Origin: Clostridia bacterium
GTDB taxonomy: Bacteria; Bacillota; Clostridia; Oscillospirales; Acutalibacteraceae
DNA: 42,702 nucleotides
Reading direction: 5' to 3'
NCBI GenBank assembly: GCA_017429345.1
Contig: JAFRPB010000077.1
Coordinates: forward strand, 1-42,702
The notes beneath the pieces were generated by a model that worked only from the letters and a program-made list of their open reading frames with translations, was not told the DNA's origin and searched no databases. This document shows, in pieces, positions 1 to 7,973 of this stretch (position 1 is the stretch's first letter; every line of letters starts with the position of its first letter). Position numbers and translations under genes: made by a program.

Positions 1-572
1 AGTCCCTCGCCGCCAAACAGCACGTTTTTCACGCCCTTGACGGTCTGCACGTCCATCGAGCAGGAAGCGTCCATCACCGCAAGATAACCGGTATCGATGA
101 TCTTTCTCTGGCCGGGCATGAGATCATATTCCACTGCGGAACCGTCGATCTCGACGAACACAAGCCCCTGACCGCTGTACCTCTGCATCAGGAAGCCCTC
201 GCCGCCGAACAGCCCGCCGCCGATCCGCCGTTGGAAATGCACGGAAACGTCGATATTGCCGCAGGACGCGAGGAACGCGCCCTTCTGAGCGATCACGGGA
301 CGGTCGGGACGTACCTCGATCGCCTTGATGGAACCGGGGAAAGACGACGCGAACGCGATCTCGCCGAAATTCCTCGCGATGTATCTGTTGCGGAACATTT
401 TTTCACCGGTGAACATTCTGCCGAACATTTTCCCGATGCCGCCGCCCTCGGTCTTCATCTCGATACCGTCGTCCATCCACGCCATCGATCCGCCTTCGCA
501 CATCATTTCCTCACCGGGATTCAACCGACAAACCACAACGGGAAGATTTCCGCCCCTGACTTCATACTCCAT
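1..572 (-). CDS. AIM24 / TIGR00266 family protein (C-terminus cut by window edge)
   Basis: Translating the minus strand from the ATG at 570-572 gives an open frame to the window edge, beginning MEYEVRGGNLPVVV. It contains the glycine-rich beta-sheet pattern of the AIM24/TIGR00266 family (GGSMAWMDD near residue 28, GGEGFLMQRYSGQG later). About 190 residues are visible and the C-terminus is missing. The family forms a beta-roll fold; its bacterial role is not established. AGGAGT lies at a normal distance before the ATG, which decides the start. It follows the SDR gene by 42 bases on the same strand, so it is probably the last visible member of that operon. Confidence 0.8.
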   Translation of the reverse strand, partial: MEYEVRGGNLPVVVCRLNPGEEMMCEGGSMAWMDDGIEMKTEGGGIGKMFGRMFTGEKMFRNRYIARNFGEIAFASSFPGSIKAIEVRPDRPVIAQKGAFLASCGNIDVSVHFQRRIGGGLFGGEGFLMQRYSGQGLVFVEIDGSAVEYDLMPGQRKIIDTGYLAVMDASCSMDVQTVKGVKNVLFGGEG

Positions 573-614
573 GAAACTACACTCCTTATGTAAATTAATT
601 TAATATACTAAAAA

Positions 615-1334
615 TCAGCATACCAGTCCGCCGTTCACGCCGAGCACCTGCCCGGTGATATAGGACGCGCCGTCCGAAGCGAAGAAAGACACCGCGGCGG
701 CGACCTCCGCCCCCGTGCCGAGCCTGCCCATGGGGATCTCTTCGCAGATGCCGGCAATATCCGCCTCGGAAAACGACGACATCATCGGCGTATCGATCAC
801 GCCCGGCGCGACGCAGTTTACCGTGACGCCGGACAGCGCGGTCTCTTTCGCAAGCGCCTTTGTCAGACCGATCACGCCCGCTTTCGCGGCGGAATAATGC
901 ACCTCGCAGGAGCCGCCGACCTGCCCCCACATGGAGGATATGTTGACGATTCTGCCGTATTTGCGCCGGATCATTCCGGGAAGCGCCGCACGGCAGCAGT
1001 GAAAGACCGACGACAGATCACAGGCTATCATGGCGTTCCAATCTTCGTCCGAAATATCCGTAAACAGCTTCTGCTGCGCGATCCCGGCGTTGTTGACCAG
1101 AAGATCGACGCCGCCCGCCTCTTTTTCTATTTTTTCAAGCGCCTGCGAGATCTGCTCCGGCTTCGTCAGGTCAAACCGCACGACTTCACACGACAAAAGC
1201 TCCGCACCGAGATGCAGAGCTTTTTCTATCGATTTATTGCAGCACGCGTAAACCCTGAAACCGTCGGAACAGAGCTTTCTGACAACCGCGGAGCCGATTC
1301 CCCCGGCAGCGCCCGTTACGACAGCCGTTTTCAT
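615..1334 (-). CDS. Short-chain dehydrogenase/reductase (FabG-like SDR)
   Basis: A 239-residue classical SDR, normal family length. It has the Rossmann cofactor motif TGAAGGIG at residues 7-14, NNAG at 81-84, the catalytic Ser near 133-134 with Y147 and K151 (YxxxK), and the C-terminal TGQVLGVNGG at 228-236. These features support an NAD(P)H-dependent oxidoreductase of the 3-oxoacyl-ACP reductase type in the cytoplasm. The substrate cannot be read from sequence; with no fatty-acid genes nearby, a role outside lipid synthesis is equally possible. It starts 9 bases after the lipoprotein stop with only a weak ribosome site, suggesting coupled translation. Confidence 0.85.
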   Translation of the reverse strand: MKTAVVTGAAGGIGSAVVRKLCSDGFRVYACCNKSIEKALHLGAELLSCEVVRFDLTKPEQISQALEKIEKEAGGVDLLVNNAGIAQQKLFTDISDEDWNAMIACDLSSVFHCCRAALPGMIRRKYGRIVNISSMWGQVGGSCEVHYSAAKAGVIGLTKALAKETALSGVTVNCVAPGVIDTPMMSSFSEADIAGICEEIPMGRLGTGAEVAAAVSFFASDGASYITGQVLGVNGGLVC

Positions 1335-1343
1335 CGCTCGGGA

Positions 1344-2342
1344 TCAGTTGTCGCCCAGATTGCCCATCAGATCGGCAATGAAGGAAACATAGCTCTTTTT
1401 CTCATAATCCGCGGGAATTTCAATATCCGCCGCGCTGATATCGCTTCTGACCTGGCTGGTTTCGATCATCGTATGGCAGATACCCTGAAGGTCGTACATC
1501 TCGATCTTCTGAATGTCGTCTCCGTCGACATAGAATTTCAGGATCCCGTCGGGAGCCGTGGAGGTATAAACCTTAACGGCCTTGCCGTTGTATTCTCCGT
1601 CATCCTCGATGAGCTCGTTGCCCGTCGCGACCTGACCGAATTCAAGGTCAAGCTGCGAAATATCGAGGCCGAGCGTATCCATAATGCTGTCGGTCAGCTC
1701 AATGTAGGACTTCTTCTCGTTGGAAACAAGATACATCTTGCCGCCGATGGAAGCCATATCCATTGAGATACCGCTCATCTCCGCGCTCATTCTGACGTCG
1801 TCGCCGTTCTTGACGAACGCGATCGGGATCGACTCGCCTTCGCTGGTCATTTTGCCGTAGATGCCGAATTTGCCGCTGTTGAGCGTATCGACGAACTTAT
1901 CGACTGTATCGTTTCTCGCGATCGGGATCAGCTCTGTATTCTCGGGCGTGGCGGCAGGAGCCGTCGGGGCGACGGTCTCAGTCGCGACGACAGACTGGCC
2001 TGCGTCGTCGGTCACCATAACGGGTTCGCCCTGCGCGTCAGTCACGGTGACGGTTGCAGGCTCGGCGGAGCTGTCGGGAACGGTTCCCGGTCTGACGCCC
2101 TGCATATAATAATGCGTGACGCCGTCGGCGTCGGTCACGGCGACGGTGACAAAGCTGCCGTCCGCGTTGGTGACGAACTGATACTGCGTTTCGGAAACCG
2201 CAAGAGTCTCGACATATTTATCTGTCGTAACGTTGGAATCGACAGGGTTTGTGGTTGTTTCCGGCTTTTTATTCTTGCAGGCGGTGAAAGCGCAGACTAC
2301 CGCAAGAACAACAGCCATAACGACGATAAACTTCTTGTTCAT
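1344..2342 (-). CDS. Secreted lipoprotein of unknown function
   Basis: A 332-residue protein with a type II signal peptide: MNKKF, a hydrophobic stretch, then the lipobox FTAC with the lipidated cysteine at residue 22. A low-complexity linker rich in T, P, V and D (about 25-140) is followed by a folded region resembling extracytoplasmic LppX/LolA-like beta-sheet lipoproteins, a fold guess only. GGAG lies 8 bases before the ATG. It is the first gene of an apparent operon with the SDR and AIM24 genes, divergent from rpe. I do not recognise a specific function. Confidence 0.7.
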   Translation of the reverse strand: MNKKFIVVMAVVLAVVCAFTACKNKKPETTTNPVDSNVTTDKYVETLAVSETQYQFVTNADGSFVTVAVTDADGVTHYYMQGVRPGTVPDSSAEPATVTVTDAQGEPVMVTDDAGQSVVATETVAPTAPAATPENTELIPIARNDTVDKFVDTLNSGKFGIYGKMTSEGESIPIAFVKNGDDVRMSAEMSGISMDMASIGGKMYLVSNEKKSYIELTDSIMDTLGLDISQLDLEFGQVATGNELIEDDGEYNGKAVKVYTSTAPDGILKFYVDGDDIQKIEMYDLQGICHTMIETSQVRSDISAADIEIPADYEKKSYVSFIADLMGNLGDN

Positions 2343-2460
2343 AATTCATTCTCCATTCTCTGAATAATAGAAACATTTTACAACATGACCGAAAAAAAAT
2401 CAAGCAAAAATCAAAAAATTCTCCATTCGGTCTTTTTTTGTTAAAAAATTATTTTTTCGG

Positions 2461-2489
2461 TTGACCTTTCCGATTTGTTTATATAAAAT
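2461..2489 (+). promoter_or_regulatory. Sigma-A promoter of rpe
   Basis: TTGACC at 2461-2466 and TAAAAT at 2484-2489 are separated by 17 bases, in an AT-rich stretch about 35 bases upstream of the rpe start. The overlapping TATAAA at 2482-2487 is a second possible -10. Confidence 0.65.
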
Positions 2490-2523
2490 AAAGAGAGAAG
2501 AATGACTGTTTCGGAGGCGCGGC

Positions 2524-3198
2524 ATGATCAGGATATCCCCTTCTATTCTATCTTCGGATTTCTCAAATCTGGAACGCGAGATCCGCTCGCTTGACGCGGC
2601 GGACGCCGACTGGATCCATATCGACGTGATGGACGGCGTTTTCGTGCCGAATATCACCTTCGGTTTTCCCGTTATCAAAGCGATCCGTCCGCATACGAAA
2701 CGTTTTTTCGACGTTCATCTGATGATCGACCGCCCGGAACGGTATGCGGCACAATTCGTGAGCGCCGGTGCGGATCTGGTGACCTTTCATTTTGAAAGCA
2801 CCTCAGAGGCCGAAAAAACGATCGGTCTGATCAAAGCCGCGGGAGCCATGGCGTCCGTTTCCGTCAGGCCGGACACGCCCGCCCGGGCGGTTTTTCCGTA
2901 TCTCGACGAAGCGGATATGATCCTCGTCATGAGCGTTGAACCCGGTTTCGGCGGGCAGAGCTTTCTTCCCGCGAGCGTTGACAAGATCCGCGAGATCCGC
3001 CGTGAGGCGATCCGTCGGAACAAAAACACCGTGATCCAGGTCGACGGCGGGATCGATGAAAAAACGATCTGTCTCTGCGCGGCTGCAGGAGCAGACTGTT
3101 TCGCGGTAGGCAGCACGGTATTCCGCAGCGACGACAGGGCAAAAACGATCCGCGCGCTGCGAACCGCCGCGCAGAACGTCTATTTAGCCGATATTTAA
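2524..3198 (+). CDS. rpe: Ribulose-phosphate 3-epimerase
   Basis: This 224-residue TIM barrel interconverts ribulose 5-phosphate and xylulose 5-phosphate in the pentose phosphate pathway. Visible signatures: the N-terminal SPSILSSDF (5-13), metal/active-site HIDVMDG (32-38, with H32 and D34), DVHLMI with H65, MSVEPGFGGQSF (136-147) and the VDGGI loop with catalytic D174. Length is normal. GGAGG lies 6 bases before the ATG, fixing the start. It is monocistronic, divergent from the lipoprotein operon, and its last 15 bases overlap the 3' end of the convergent MecA-like gene. Confidence 0.95.
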   Translation: MIRISPSILSSDFSNLEREIRSLDAADADWIHIDVMDGVFVPNITFGFPVIKAIRPHTKRFFDVHLMIDRPERYAAQFVSAGADLVTFHFESTSEAEKTIGLIKAAGAMASVSVRPDTPARAVFPYLDEADMILVMSVEPGFGGQSFLPASVDKIREIRREAIRRNKNTVIQVDGGIDEKTICLCAAAGADCFAVGSTVFRSDDRAKTIRALRTAAQNVYLADI

Positions 3199-3672
3199 CC
3201 GTTTGCCGTATTCGGCGAGACGCGCGCGGCGAAGCCCGAGAGGATCCGTCGAAACGCTGCCGTATTCCGAAAAAAACGCTTCGTTCGCAGCGCCGCGGAA
3301 ACAAACATAATAATTTCCCCGCCAGAAATACGCTTCGTAAAACAAATCGCGCGATTTCAGAATCGACAAACAGTCGAGAAACGCATCCGCCGTCTGCACC
3401 CGGCAGATACAGCCGTTTTCTGTGCCGTCTCTGGCGGAAAAAATCAGAATACACCCGCTCCGGCAGCCGGGCAGCGTCTCAACGAGAAATCCGCCGTCGA
3501 TCTGCGGGCGGGCCCCTGTCTGCCTGCACGCTTCGTCAAATACGGCAATGATCGCCCGTCTTGTGCCCGCCGCCGTCGGATCCAGACTGTCGTATGTAAT
3601 ACCGAGCCGCGCCATATCCTCGCCAGTCAGGGCAACGGAAACGCGCGTCTGGTTCTGCAGCAGCACCGTCAT
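3184..3672 (-). CDS. MecA-family adaptor-like protein
   Basis: The protein begins MTVLLQNQTRVSVALTGEDM and shows the N-terminal pattern of MecA-type adaptors (LTxEDMxxLxITYDSLD, then TRRAI..VFDEA..QTG and a GCILIFSA strand). In Bacillus, MecA delivers substrates to ClpC. At 162 residues it is shorter than MecA (about 220) and its C-terminal half is weakly conserved, so ClpC adaptor function is an inference. The start at 3672 is preferred over an upstream in-frame ATG because GGAGG sits 7 bases before it. Its 3' end overlaps that of rpe. Confidence 0.6.
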   Translation of the reverse strand: MTVLLQNQTRVSVALTGEDMARLGITYDSLDPTAAGTRRAIIAVFDEACRQTGARPQIDGGFLVETLPGCRSGCILIFSARDGTENGCICRVQTADAFLDCLSILKSRDLFYEAYFWRGNYYVCFRGAANEAFFSEYGSVSTDPLGLRRARLAEYGKRLNIG

Positions 3673-3725
3673 ATCCATCCCTCCGCTGCGGCGCGTTTTT
3701 TCAGACTGCGCCGCGTTACAGGAAT

Positions 3726-3754
3726 ATGATAACGCATCCGCGAGGGACAGACAA
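3726..3754 (-). promoter_or_regulatory. Sigma-A promoter of the MecA-like gene
   Basis: Reading the minus strand, TTGTCT (3749-3754) and TATCAT (3726-3731) are 17 bases apart, 54 bases upstream of the MecA-like start. It lies in the short divergent region shared with the small membrane protein gene. Confidence 0.55.
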
Positions 3755-3796
3755 TGCAAAAAATATGGAAAAACGACCTCATCGGGAGACTTTTCA

Positions 3797-4171
3797 ATGA
3801 AAAAAGAGAATAAAAAAAAGCCCGTTTCCGTTCCTCAGGAACGAAAACGGGACGCCGCCGGCAAAGACGGACGCGCGACGCGCGCCAGTTCATCGGTAGG
3901 ATATTATGATTTTACGCCCGACTACCCCGCAGAGCAGCAGGCGGACGGCATCTACTTCAGGAACGACGCGCCGAAAAGATTCTCTCCGCGGCAAAAGCTG
4001 CTGATCGCAGCCGCGGCGATATTCGTATTCTGCGCGGCGTTCACGATCTGCCGCGTCATGCTGCATATCTCCGAAAAGCAGCCGGGGGCGATCGGCGACG
4101 CTCCCGTGTGGGAAGTCGAAGAGACCGCATCTCCGCCCGAGATCGTCACCGTGCCGCCGGGAGACGGATAA
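3797..4171 (+). CDS. Small single-pass membrane protein, unknown function
   Basis: A 124-residue protein: a lysine-rich cytoplasmic start (MKKENKKKP), a polar segment, one transmembrane helix at about 70-88 (LLIAAAAIFVFCAAFTI) and a short acidic, proline-rich outer tail. The ATG follows GGGAG by 7 bases. A longer open frame upstream lacks a ribosome site and overlaps the divergent gene, so this start is preferred. Its first codons contain a strong hairpin that would act as a terminator on the opposite strand. No homologous family is recognised. Confidence 0.6.
   Translation: MKKENKKKPVSVPQERKRDAAGKDGRATRASSSVGYYDFTPDYPAEQQADGIYFRNDAPKRFSPRQKLLIAAAAIFVFCAAFTICRVMLHISEKQPGAIGDAPVWEVEETASPPEIVTVPPGDG
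3812..3851 (-). terminator. Intrinsic terminator (minus strand) for the phage lysis end
   Basis: Arms at 3838-3851 and 3821-3834 (14 bp, one mismatch, 3-base loop) are followed on the minus strand by eight T residues (3819-3812). It is the first strong minus-strand terminator after the holin stop at 4212, so it probably ends the phage late transcript. It lies inside the opposite-strand small membrane protein gene. Confidence 0.7.
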
Positions 4172-4211
4172 AACCGAAAGACCGTTGCCACGTAAAACGC
4201 GGCGGTCCCGG

Positions 4212-4460
4212 TCAGAAACGAAACACCTGTTTTTCTATCTGATCCCCGTAAACCGCCGCGCCTGTAACCAGCACGCCCTGAACAACGGAGTCAACGGTAA
4301 ATCCGCCGAGCAGCCCCGCGCCGAGGATCCCCAACGGCAGCAGGATCAAAGGGATCCACCGATCGTCGATCGCCCGGATCCCCTTGATGATTTCGCCCGC
4401 GATCATCAGCGCCGGTATGAGTACCAAAGCATTTTCGGTTATATATTTTATCACGCTCAT
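4212..4460 (-). CDS. Phage holin
   Basis: An 82-residue protein with two or three hydrophobic helices (ALVLIPALMIAGEIIKGI, IPLILLPLGILGAGLLGG, and a weaker one after residue 55) and a charged C-terminus (GDQIEKQVFRF). Size, topology and place after the endolysin fit a holin of the Hol44-like type that opens the membrane for lysis. The ATG at 4460 is chosen because GGGAG lies 8 bases before it; in-frame starts at 4466 (ATG) and 4487 (TTG) are closer to or inside the preceding gene. It is the last gene of the late operon. Confidence 0.75.
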   Translation of the reverse strand: MSVIKYITENALVLIPALMIAGEIIKGIRAIDDRWIPLILLPLGILGAGLLGGFTVDSVVQGVLVTGAAVYGDQIEKQVFRF

Positions 4461-4473
4461 CAGCATATCTCCC

Positions 4474-4809
4474 TCATTCTCCGTCAAACACCGCGGAGAT
4501 CCCCATGCGCATCAGCAATTCCTTCTGCCGACGCTTCACCTCGGTCGCGTACGCCATCGCTGCGTGCATATCCCCGTTGCAGTGCGCGTCGGGGATACGC
4601 GCCACGGCGACGGCGGTCGCCTCGCCCAAAGCCAGAGACGCGTTGACCGATTCGATCACGGCGCATTCCAGCTCGGTATGGGCTTTTTCTTTTTCTTCAT
4701 TTTTTCTGTCGCGCCGATCAAGGTATTTTTTCAGATACCATACCGCAAGGCCCGTCAGGGCGGACGGCAGACCGAGCGCCGCGATAAACTGCCCTATCGT
4801 AAGACTCAT
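4474..4809 (-). CDS. Lysis-cassette membrane protein, unknown function
   Basis: A 111-residue protein with one N-terminal hydrophobic helix (about 7-26), then a charged, probably coiled-coil segment (LKKYLDRRDRKNEEKEK) and a helical C-terminal domain. Small proteins of this layout are common next to holins in Firmicutes phages, but the role is unassigned; it may be an accessory holin or lysis regulator. Its ATG overlaps the endolysin stop (ATGA), so the two are translationally coupled. The stop is 13 bases before the holin start. Confidence 0.6.
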   Translation of the reverse strand: MSLTIGQFIAALGLPSALTGLAVWYLKKYLDRRDRKNEEKEKAHTELECAVIESVNASLALGEATAVAVARIPDAHCNGDMHAAMAYATEVKRRQKELLMRMGISAVFDGE

Positions 4810-5750
4810 TTCTTTTTGGCCGCTTCCTTCAGAATTTCTTTCGCGTCCGCGCTTGTGATCCGGCCGTCATCGTCCATATCGCCGCGCGCGATCTGCTCCG
4901 CCGTCGCGCTCTCGAGCCCCGCGGCGATGCGCAGCGCCTTTCTCGCGTCGGAAGAATCCACGTCGCCGTCGCCGTCGATATCTCCCTTTCCCTTTTTGTT
5001 TTCCGCAAGACGTTCGTTGACCGCCTTCTGCGCGGCGGCGGCGTCCCAGCCGGCTTCGGTCAGACGCCGGACGCGTTCCTCTCCGTTGCCCCATTTGCCC
5101 GCGAGGATCTCATTCACAAGCTCCGTCGTCGGCGCTTTGAGCGGTTTCTTTGCCGCGGAAAAGTTTTTATAGCAGTGGTTCATATCGAACACGCCGCCGA
5201 AGCCGTCGATATGTCCCTTGCTCGTATACTGCCAAAGATCGTAATTGCCCTTATAGGTACAGACGCTGTTGTATTGCGCGACCCAGCGGGAATACCCGTT
5301 ATACCATGCGTCCGTCAGATAGGTGTTCCACCAGTAGGTGTTCGCGTATACGCCGAACGTATATCCCGCGGCTTCGACCTTTTTGCAGAACGCTTTGGCG
5401 ATCGCCAGCAGATTCGCGTTCCCGCGGGCGGCGACCTTGTTCTCTTCAAGATCGTAATACAGCGGCATGACCGGACGATACCCTTTCAGCAGCCGGATCG
5501 CGTGCTCCGCCTCGCTTTCCGCCTTTTCGGGCGTATCCGCATAGGAATACAGATATACGCCCCACGGAATGCCGATTTTTATACAACCTTCGATGTTATG
5601 CTTATATTGCGCGTCGTCCTGACTGCGGTAATCGCTGCCGTAGCCGACGCGTATCACGGCAAAACCGATTTTGCCCTTCATTTTATCCCAGTCGAGATAT
5701 CCGTTATGTTTTGAAACGTCAATACCGTCGGACAGGATTTTTCTTGCCAT
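4806..5750 (-). CDS. GH25 endolysin with Cpl-7 repeat and C-terminal dockerin-like domain
   Basis: The 314-residue protein cuts peptidoglycan glycan strands. Residues 5-195 are a GH25 lysozyme domain: GIDVSKHNG with D11, and the DxE catalytic pair D100/E102 in YYDLEEN. Residues 209-250 match a Cpl-7 (CW_7) wall-binding repeat (LAGKWGNGEERVRRL). Residues 256-311 hold two EF-hand-like calcium loops (DIDGDGDVDSSDA and DMDDDGRITSADA) each followed by a helix, the pattern of a type I dockerin. No signal peptide is present, consistent with holin-dependent release. The start at 5750 has AGGAG about 9 bases upstream; an in-frame ATG at 5789 lacks a ribosome site. A dockerin on a phage lysin is unusual. 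Confidence 0.88.
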   Translation of the reverse strand: MARKILSDGIDVSKHNGYLDWDKMKGKIGFAVIRVGYGSDYRSQDDAQYKHNIEGCIKIGIPWGVYLYSYADTPEKAESEAEHAIRLLKGYRPVMPLYYDLEENKVAARGNANLLAIAKAFCKKVEAAGYTFGVYANTYWWNTYLTDAWYNGYSRWVAQYNSVCTYKGNYDLWQYTSKGHIDGFGGVFDMNHCYKNFSAAKKPLKAPTTELVNEILAGKWGNGEERVRRLTEAGWDAAAAQKAVNERLAENKKGKGDIDGDGDVDSSDARKALRIAAGLESATAEQIARGDMDDDGRITSADAKEILKEAAKKK

Positions 5751-5798
5751 TTGATCGATCTCCTTTCCGAAATCAGACAGATTTATCATGGTTCGTTA

Positions 5799-5827
5799 TT
5801 GAAAAGTTTGTATTACGGTGTTATCAT
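5799..5827 (+). promoter_or_regulatory. Sigma-A promoter of the PfkB moron
   Basis: TTGAAA (5799-5804), a 17-base spacer and TATCAT (5822-5827) lie 36 bases before the kinase start, in the only divergent intergenic gap inside the phage module. Confidence 0.6.
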
Positions 5828-5862
5828 AACCATAATATACTATGCAGAGAGTGTGAGTTCGG

Positions 5863-6771
5863 ATGAAAAAATATGAAACCGCGATTATCGGGCATGTTTC
5901 CGAGGATATCAACACGGATTTTGAAGGAAACACCGTCCGGATCCTCGGCGGAGCCGTGATATACGCTTCCGCCGCCGCTTTCGCGCTCGGGCACGCCGTC
6001 GCCGCGATCACGAAGATCGTTCCCGACGACCGGGCGCGCAGGAACGCCTTCATCCTTCCGCCGGAGGATATATATATTCGTTCCGCCGCCCGGTCCACAA
6101 GCATTGAAAACCGCTATCTGACCGCGGATAAAGAACGCCGGATCTGTCGCTGCATCTCGCAGGGAGACGCTTTTCGTATCGCGGACCTGCCTGCGGAGAT
6201 CAGCGCAAGAGTCTTCCACTTCGCGGGGCTGATCTACGGAGATTTTCCCGATGAGCTGATCAAATACTGCGCAGGCAAGGGCGATATCGCCCTCGACGTG
6301 CAGACCTGCCTGCGTCACGCAAATAAAGAAACAGGGGAAATGTTCTTCAACGACTGGAGCGTCAAGCGCGAAATGCTGCCTTACGTCCGGTATCTTAAGA
6401 CCGACGCCGCGGAAGCGGAAATTCTGACCGGGACCGGCGACAGATACGAAGCGGCGAAGATACTGCATTCTTTCGGCGCGCAAGAGATCCTCATCACCCA
6501 CAACACCGAAGTGCTCGCTTATGACGGCGAAAAAATGTATACCTGCCCCATCAGAGCCAGAAACCTCAGCGGAAGAACCGGCCGGGGCGACACGACCTTT
6601 TCCGCGTATATCAACGAACGTCTGAGCAGCGATATTCCCGCCGCCCTGCTGACCGCGACGGCGCTTGTGTCTTTAAAGATGGAAACTCCCGGACAATACC
6701 GCGGCACGCGCGCGGATCTCGACGCGTATATCGCTGAGCTTTACCCCGATCATCCGGTCATCTTACGCTGA
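5863..6771 (+). CDS. PfkB-family carbohydrate/nucleoside kinase (phage moron)
   Basis: A 302-residue ribokinase-fold enzyme that phosphorylates a sugar or nucleoside-type hydroxyl with ATP. It shows the N-terminal GG substrate motif (29-30, LGGAVIYA) and the PfkB signature GRTGRGDT (237-244) forming the anion hole with catalytic D243. Substrate is not deducible. It is the only plus-strand gene inside the phage late operon, between a baseplate-associated gene and the endolysin, and has its own promoter and a strong terminator. That layout is the definition of a moron. The ribosome site is weak. Confidence 0.85.
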   Translation: MKKYETAIIGHVSEDINTDFEGNTVRILGGAVIYASAAAFALGHAVAAITKIVPDDRARRNAFILPPEDIYIRSAARSTSIENRYLTADKERRICRCISQGDAFRIADLPAEISARVFHFAGLIYGDFPDELIKYCAGKGDIALDVQTCLRHANKETGEMFFNDWSVKREMLPYVRYLKTDAAEAEILTGTGDRYEAAKILHSFGAQEILITHNTEVLAYDGEKMYTCPIRARNLSGRTGRGDTTFSAYINERLSSDIPAALLTATALVSLKMETPGQYRGTRADLDAYIAELYPDHPVILR

Positions 6772-6780
6772 CTTCCAGCA

Positions 6781-6812
6781 CCGCCGATCCGCCGGGGATC
6801 GGCGGTTTTTTT
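6781..6812 (+). terminator. Intrinsic terminator of the PfkB moron
   Basis: Perfect 10-bp arms (6781-6790 and 6796-6805) with a 5-base loop, followed by seven T residues on the plus strand (6806-6812), 10 bases after the kinase stop. There is no T-run on the minus strand, so phage late transcription can pass through. Its T-run overlaps the stop codon of the convergent phage gene. Confidence 0.85.
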
Positions 6813-7149
6813 ATATTATTTCATCGGATATCAAAGTCATCGGCGCGCCGCAGATCGGCGTGCTTTTTTCACCGTCCGCCCACAGAATACGTACGCTGTA
6901 GGTGATATACGGCCGGGCGGCTGCGGCGAGCGAGCGCGTCTGCTCGCCCGAAAGATAAAAATACCCGGCCTTGCCGACGATCTCACCGGGCACGGTCAGC
7001 GGTTCGTCTCCCGTAACGGTCAGCTCGATCCTGTCGCCGTCCCCGAAAACCTCCGCCACGGGGTTTTCCGGAAAATAAAAACAAACCTTCAGCGTCAGGT
7101 CGTCTCCGCCGACGACCTGCAAACGTTCCGTCTGTCGCTCACAGTGCAT
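6811..7149 (-). CDS. Baseplate/fibre-associated phage protein
   Basis: A 112-residue protein beginning MHCERQTERLQVVGGDDLTL. The beta-rich alternation resembles small beta-sandwich modules found beside tail fibres in Firmicutes phages (BppU-like upper baseplate proteins), a weak resemblance only. GGAGG lies 8 bases before this ATG, while the longer upstream open frame overlaps the fibre gene. It follows the fibre gene by 13 bases and is the last structural gene before the inserted kinase. Confidence 0.55.
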   Translation of the reverse strand: MHCERQTERLQVVGGDDLTLKVCFYFPENPVAEVFGDGDRIELTVTGDEPLTVPGEIVGKAGYFYLSGEQTRSLAAAARPYITYSVRILWADGEKSTPICGAPMTLISDEII

Positions 7150-7162
7150 TCCGTTCGCCTCC

Positions 7163-7972
7163 TTACGCGCCGCAGTAATAATCAAGAAACAGATCCACAA
7201 AATCATAGGCGGTCGATGAGGCGGGGAACACGCAGGTCACGATGCCGTTGCTGCTGTCCGCCGCGTTGACATAGCCCGTTACGGAATAGAACTTTCCGTT
7301 CGCGCGCACAAGCCCCGAAACCGGGCCTACCGATGCGCCGCCGTAAGTGCTGTGCGGCCGGTAGGCGGATACGATCTGCACGACCTGCATTGCTCCGCTT
7401 GCCGAGGAGGTGACGTTCGTGATTCGGATTCTCGAGGAGATCCTGTCGCCGATCTTTCTCACATATCCGCTCAGAACGGAACTTCCGCCTACCATATTCG
7501 TGCAGAATCTGCTGACGGAAACGGTCGTGATCTCCGTCAACGCATTCAGGGCGGCTCCGGCGCTTGCCTCGCCGGTGCCGCCCTTTTCGATCGGCAGCTT
7601 CACGGTCGTGGCGCTGCCGGTGGTCACAATGTATCCGAGATCCGTCGACGAAGCCTGCGCCTTCAGATTCGCACCGGTCCAGCCGAGATACAGCTTTGTA
7701 TTCTTCTGACCGGTACCGCCGCCCTGCTGCACCGGCGTATAGCCCAGCGCAGCCTGTTTTGAGGCAAGCGCGGTATTGATTCTGCCGATACTCTCCGCAT
7801 TCTGTTCCGCCGCCGCTGCGGCCGCCCCGGCTTCCGCGGCATTCGCCGCGATACTCTGCGCGTCGGCGGCAAGAACGGCGTCGATCTGCGTCGCGTTGTA
7901 ATTCAGATCTTCAATATTGAACGGATCGTCGTTTTCCGGCAGCCGCAGTCTGCTGTTTTGCGTGTAATTCAT
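7163..7972 (-). CDS. Phage tail fibre protein
   Basis: A 269-residue protein. The N-terminus (NYTQNSRLRLPENDDPFNI) is typical of fibre proteins that attach to the baseplate. A heptad-like alanine-rich helix follows (about 35-70), then ALGYTPVQQGGGTGQKN and LYLGWTG, motifs recurring in collar/fibre proteins of Firmicutes phages, and a glycine/serine-rich beta C-terminal half likely to contact the host surface. GGGGAG lies about 10 bases before the ATG at 7972; a TTG at 7981 is the alternative start. No dedicated chaperone gene follows. Confidence 0.75.
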   Translation of the reverse strand: MNYTQNSRLRLPENDDPFNIEDLNYNATQIDAVLAADAQSIAANAAEAGAAAAAAEQNAESIGRINTALASKQAALGYTPVQQGGGTGQKNTKLYLGWTGANLKAQASSTDLGYIVTTGSATTVKLPIEKGGTGEASAGAALNALTEITTVSVSRFCTNMVGGSSVLSGYVRKIGDRISSRIRITNVTSSASGAMQVVQIVSAYRPHSTYGGASVGPVSGLVRANGKFYSVTGYVNAADSSNGIVTCVFPASSTAYDFVDLFLDYYCGA

Positions 7973-7973
7973 A

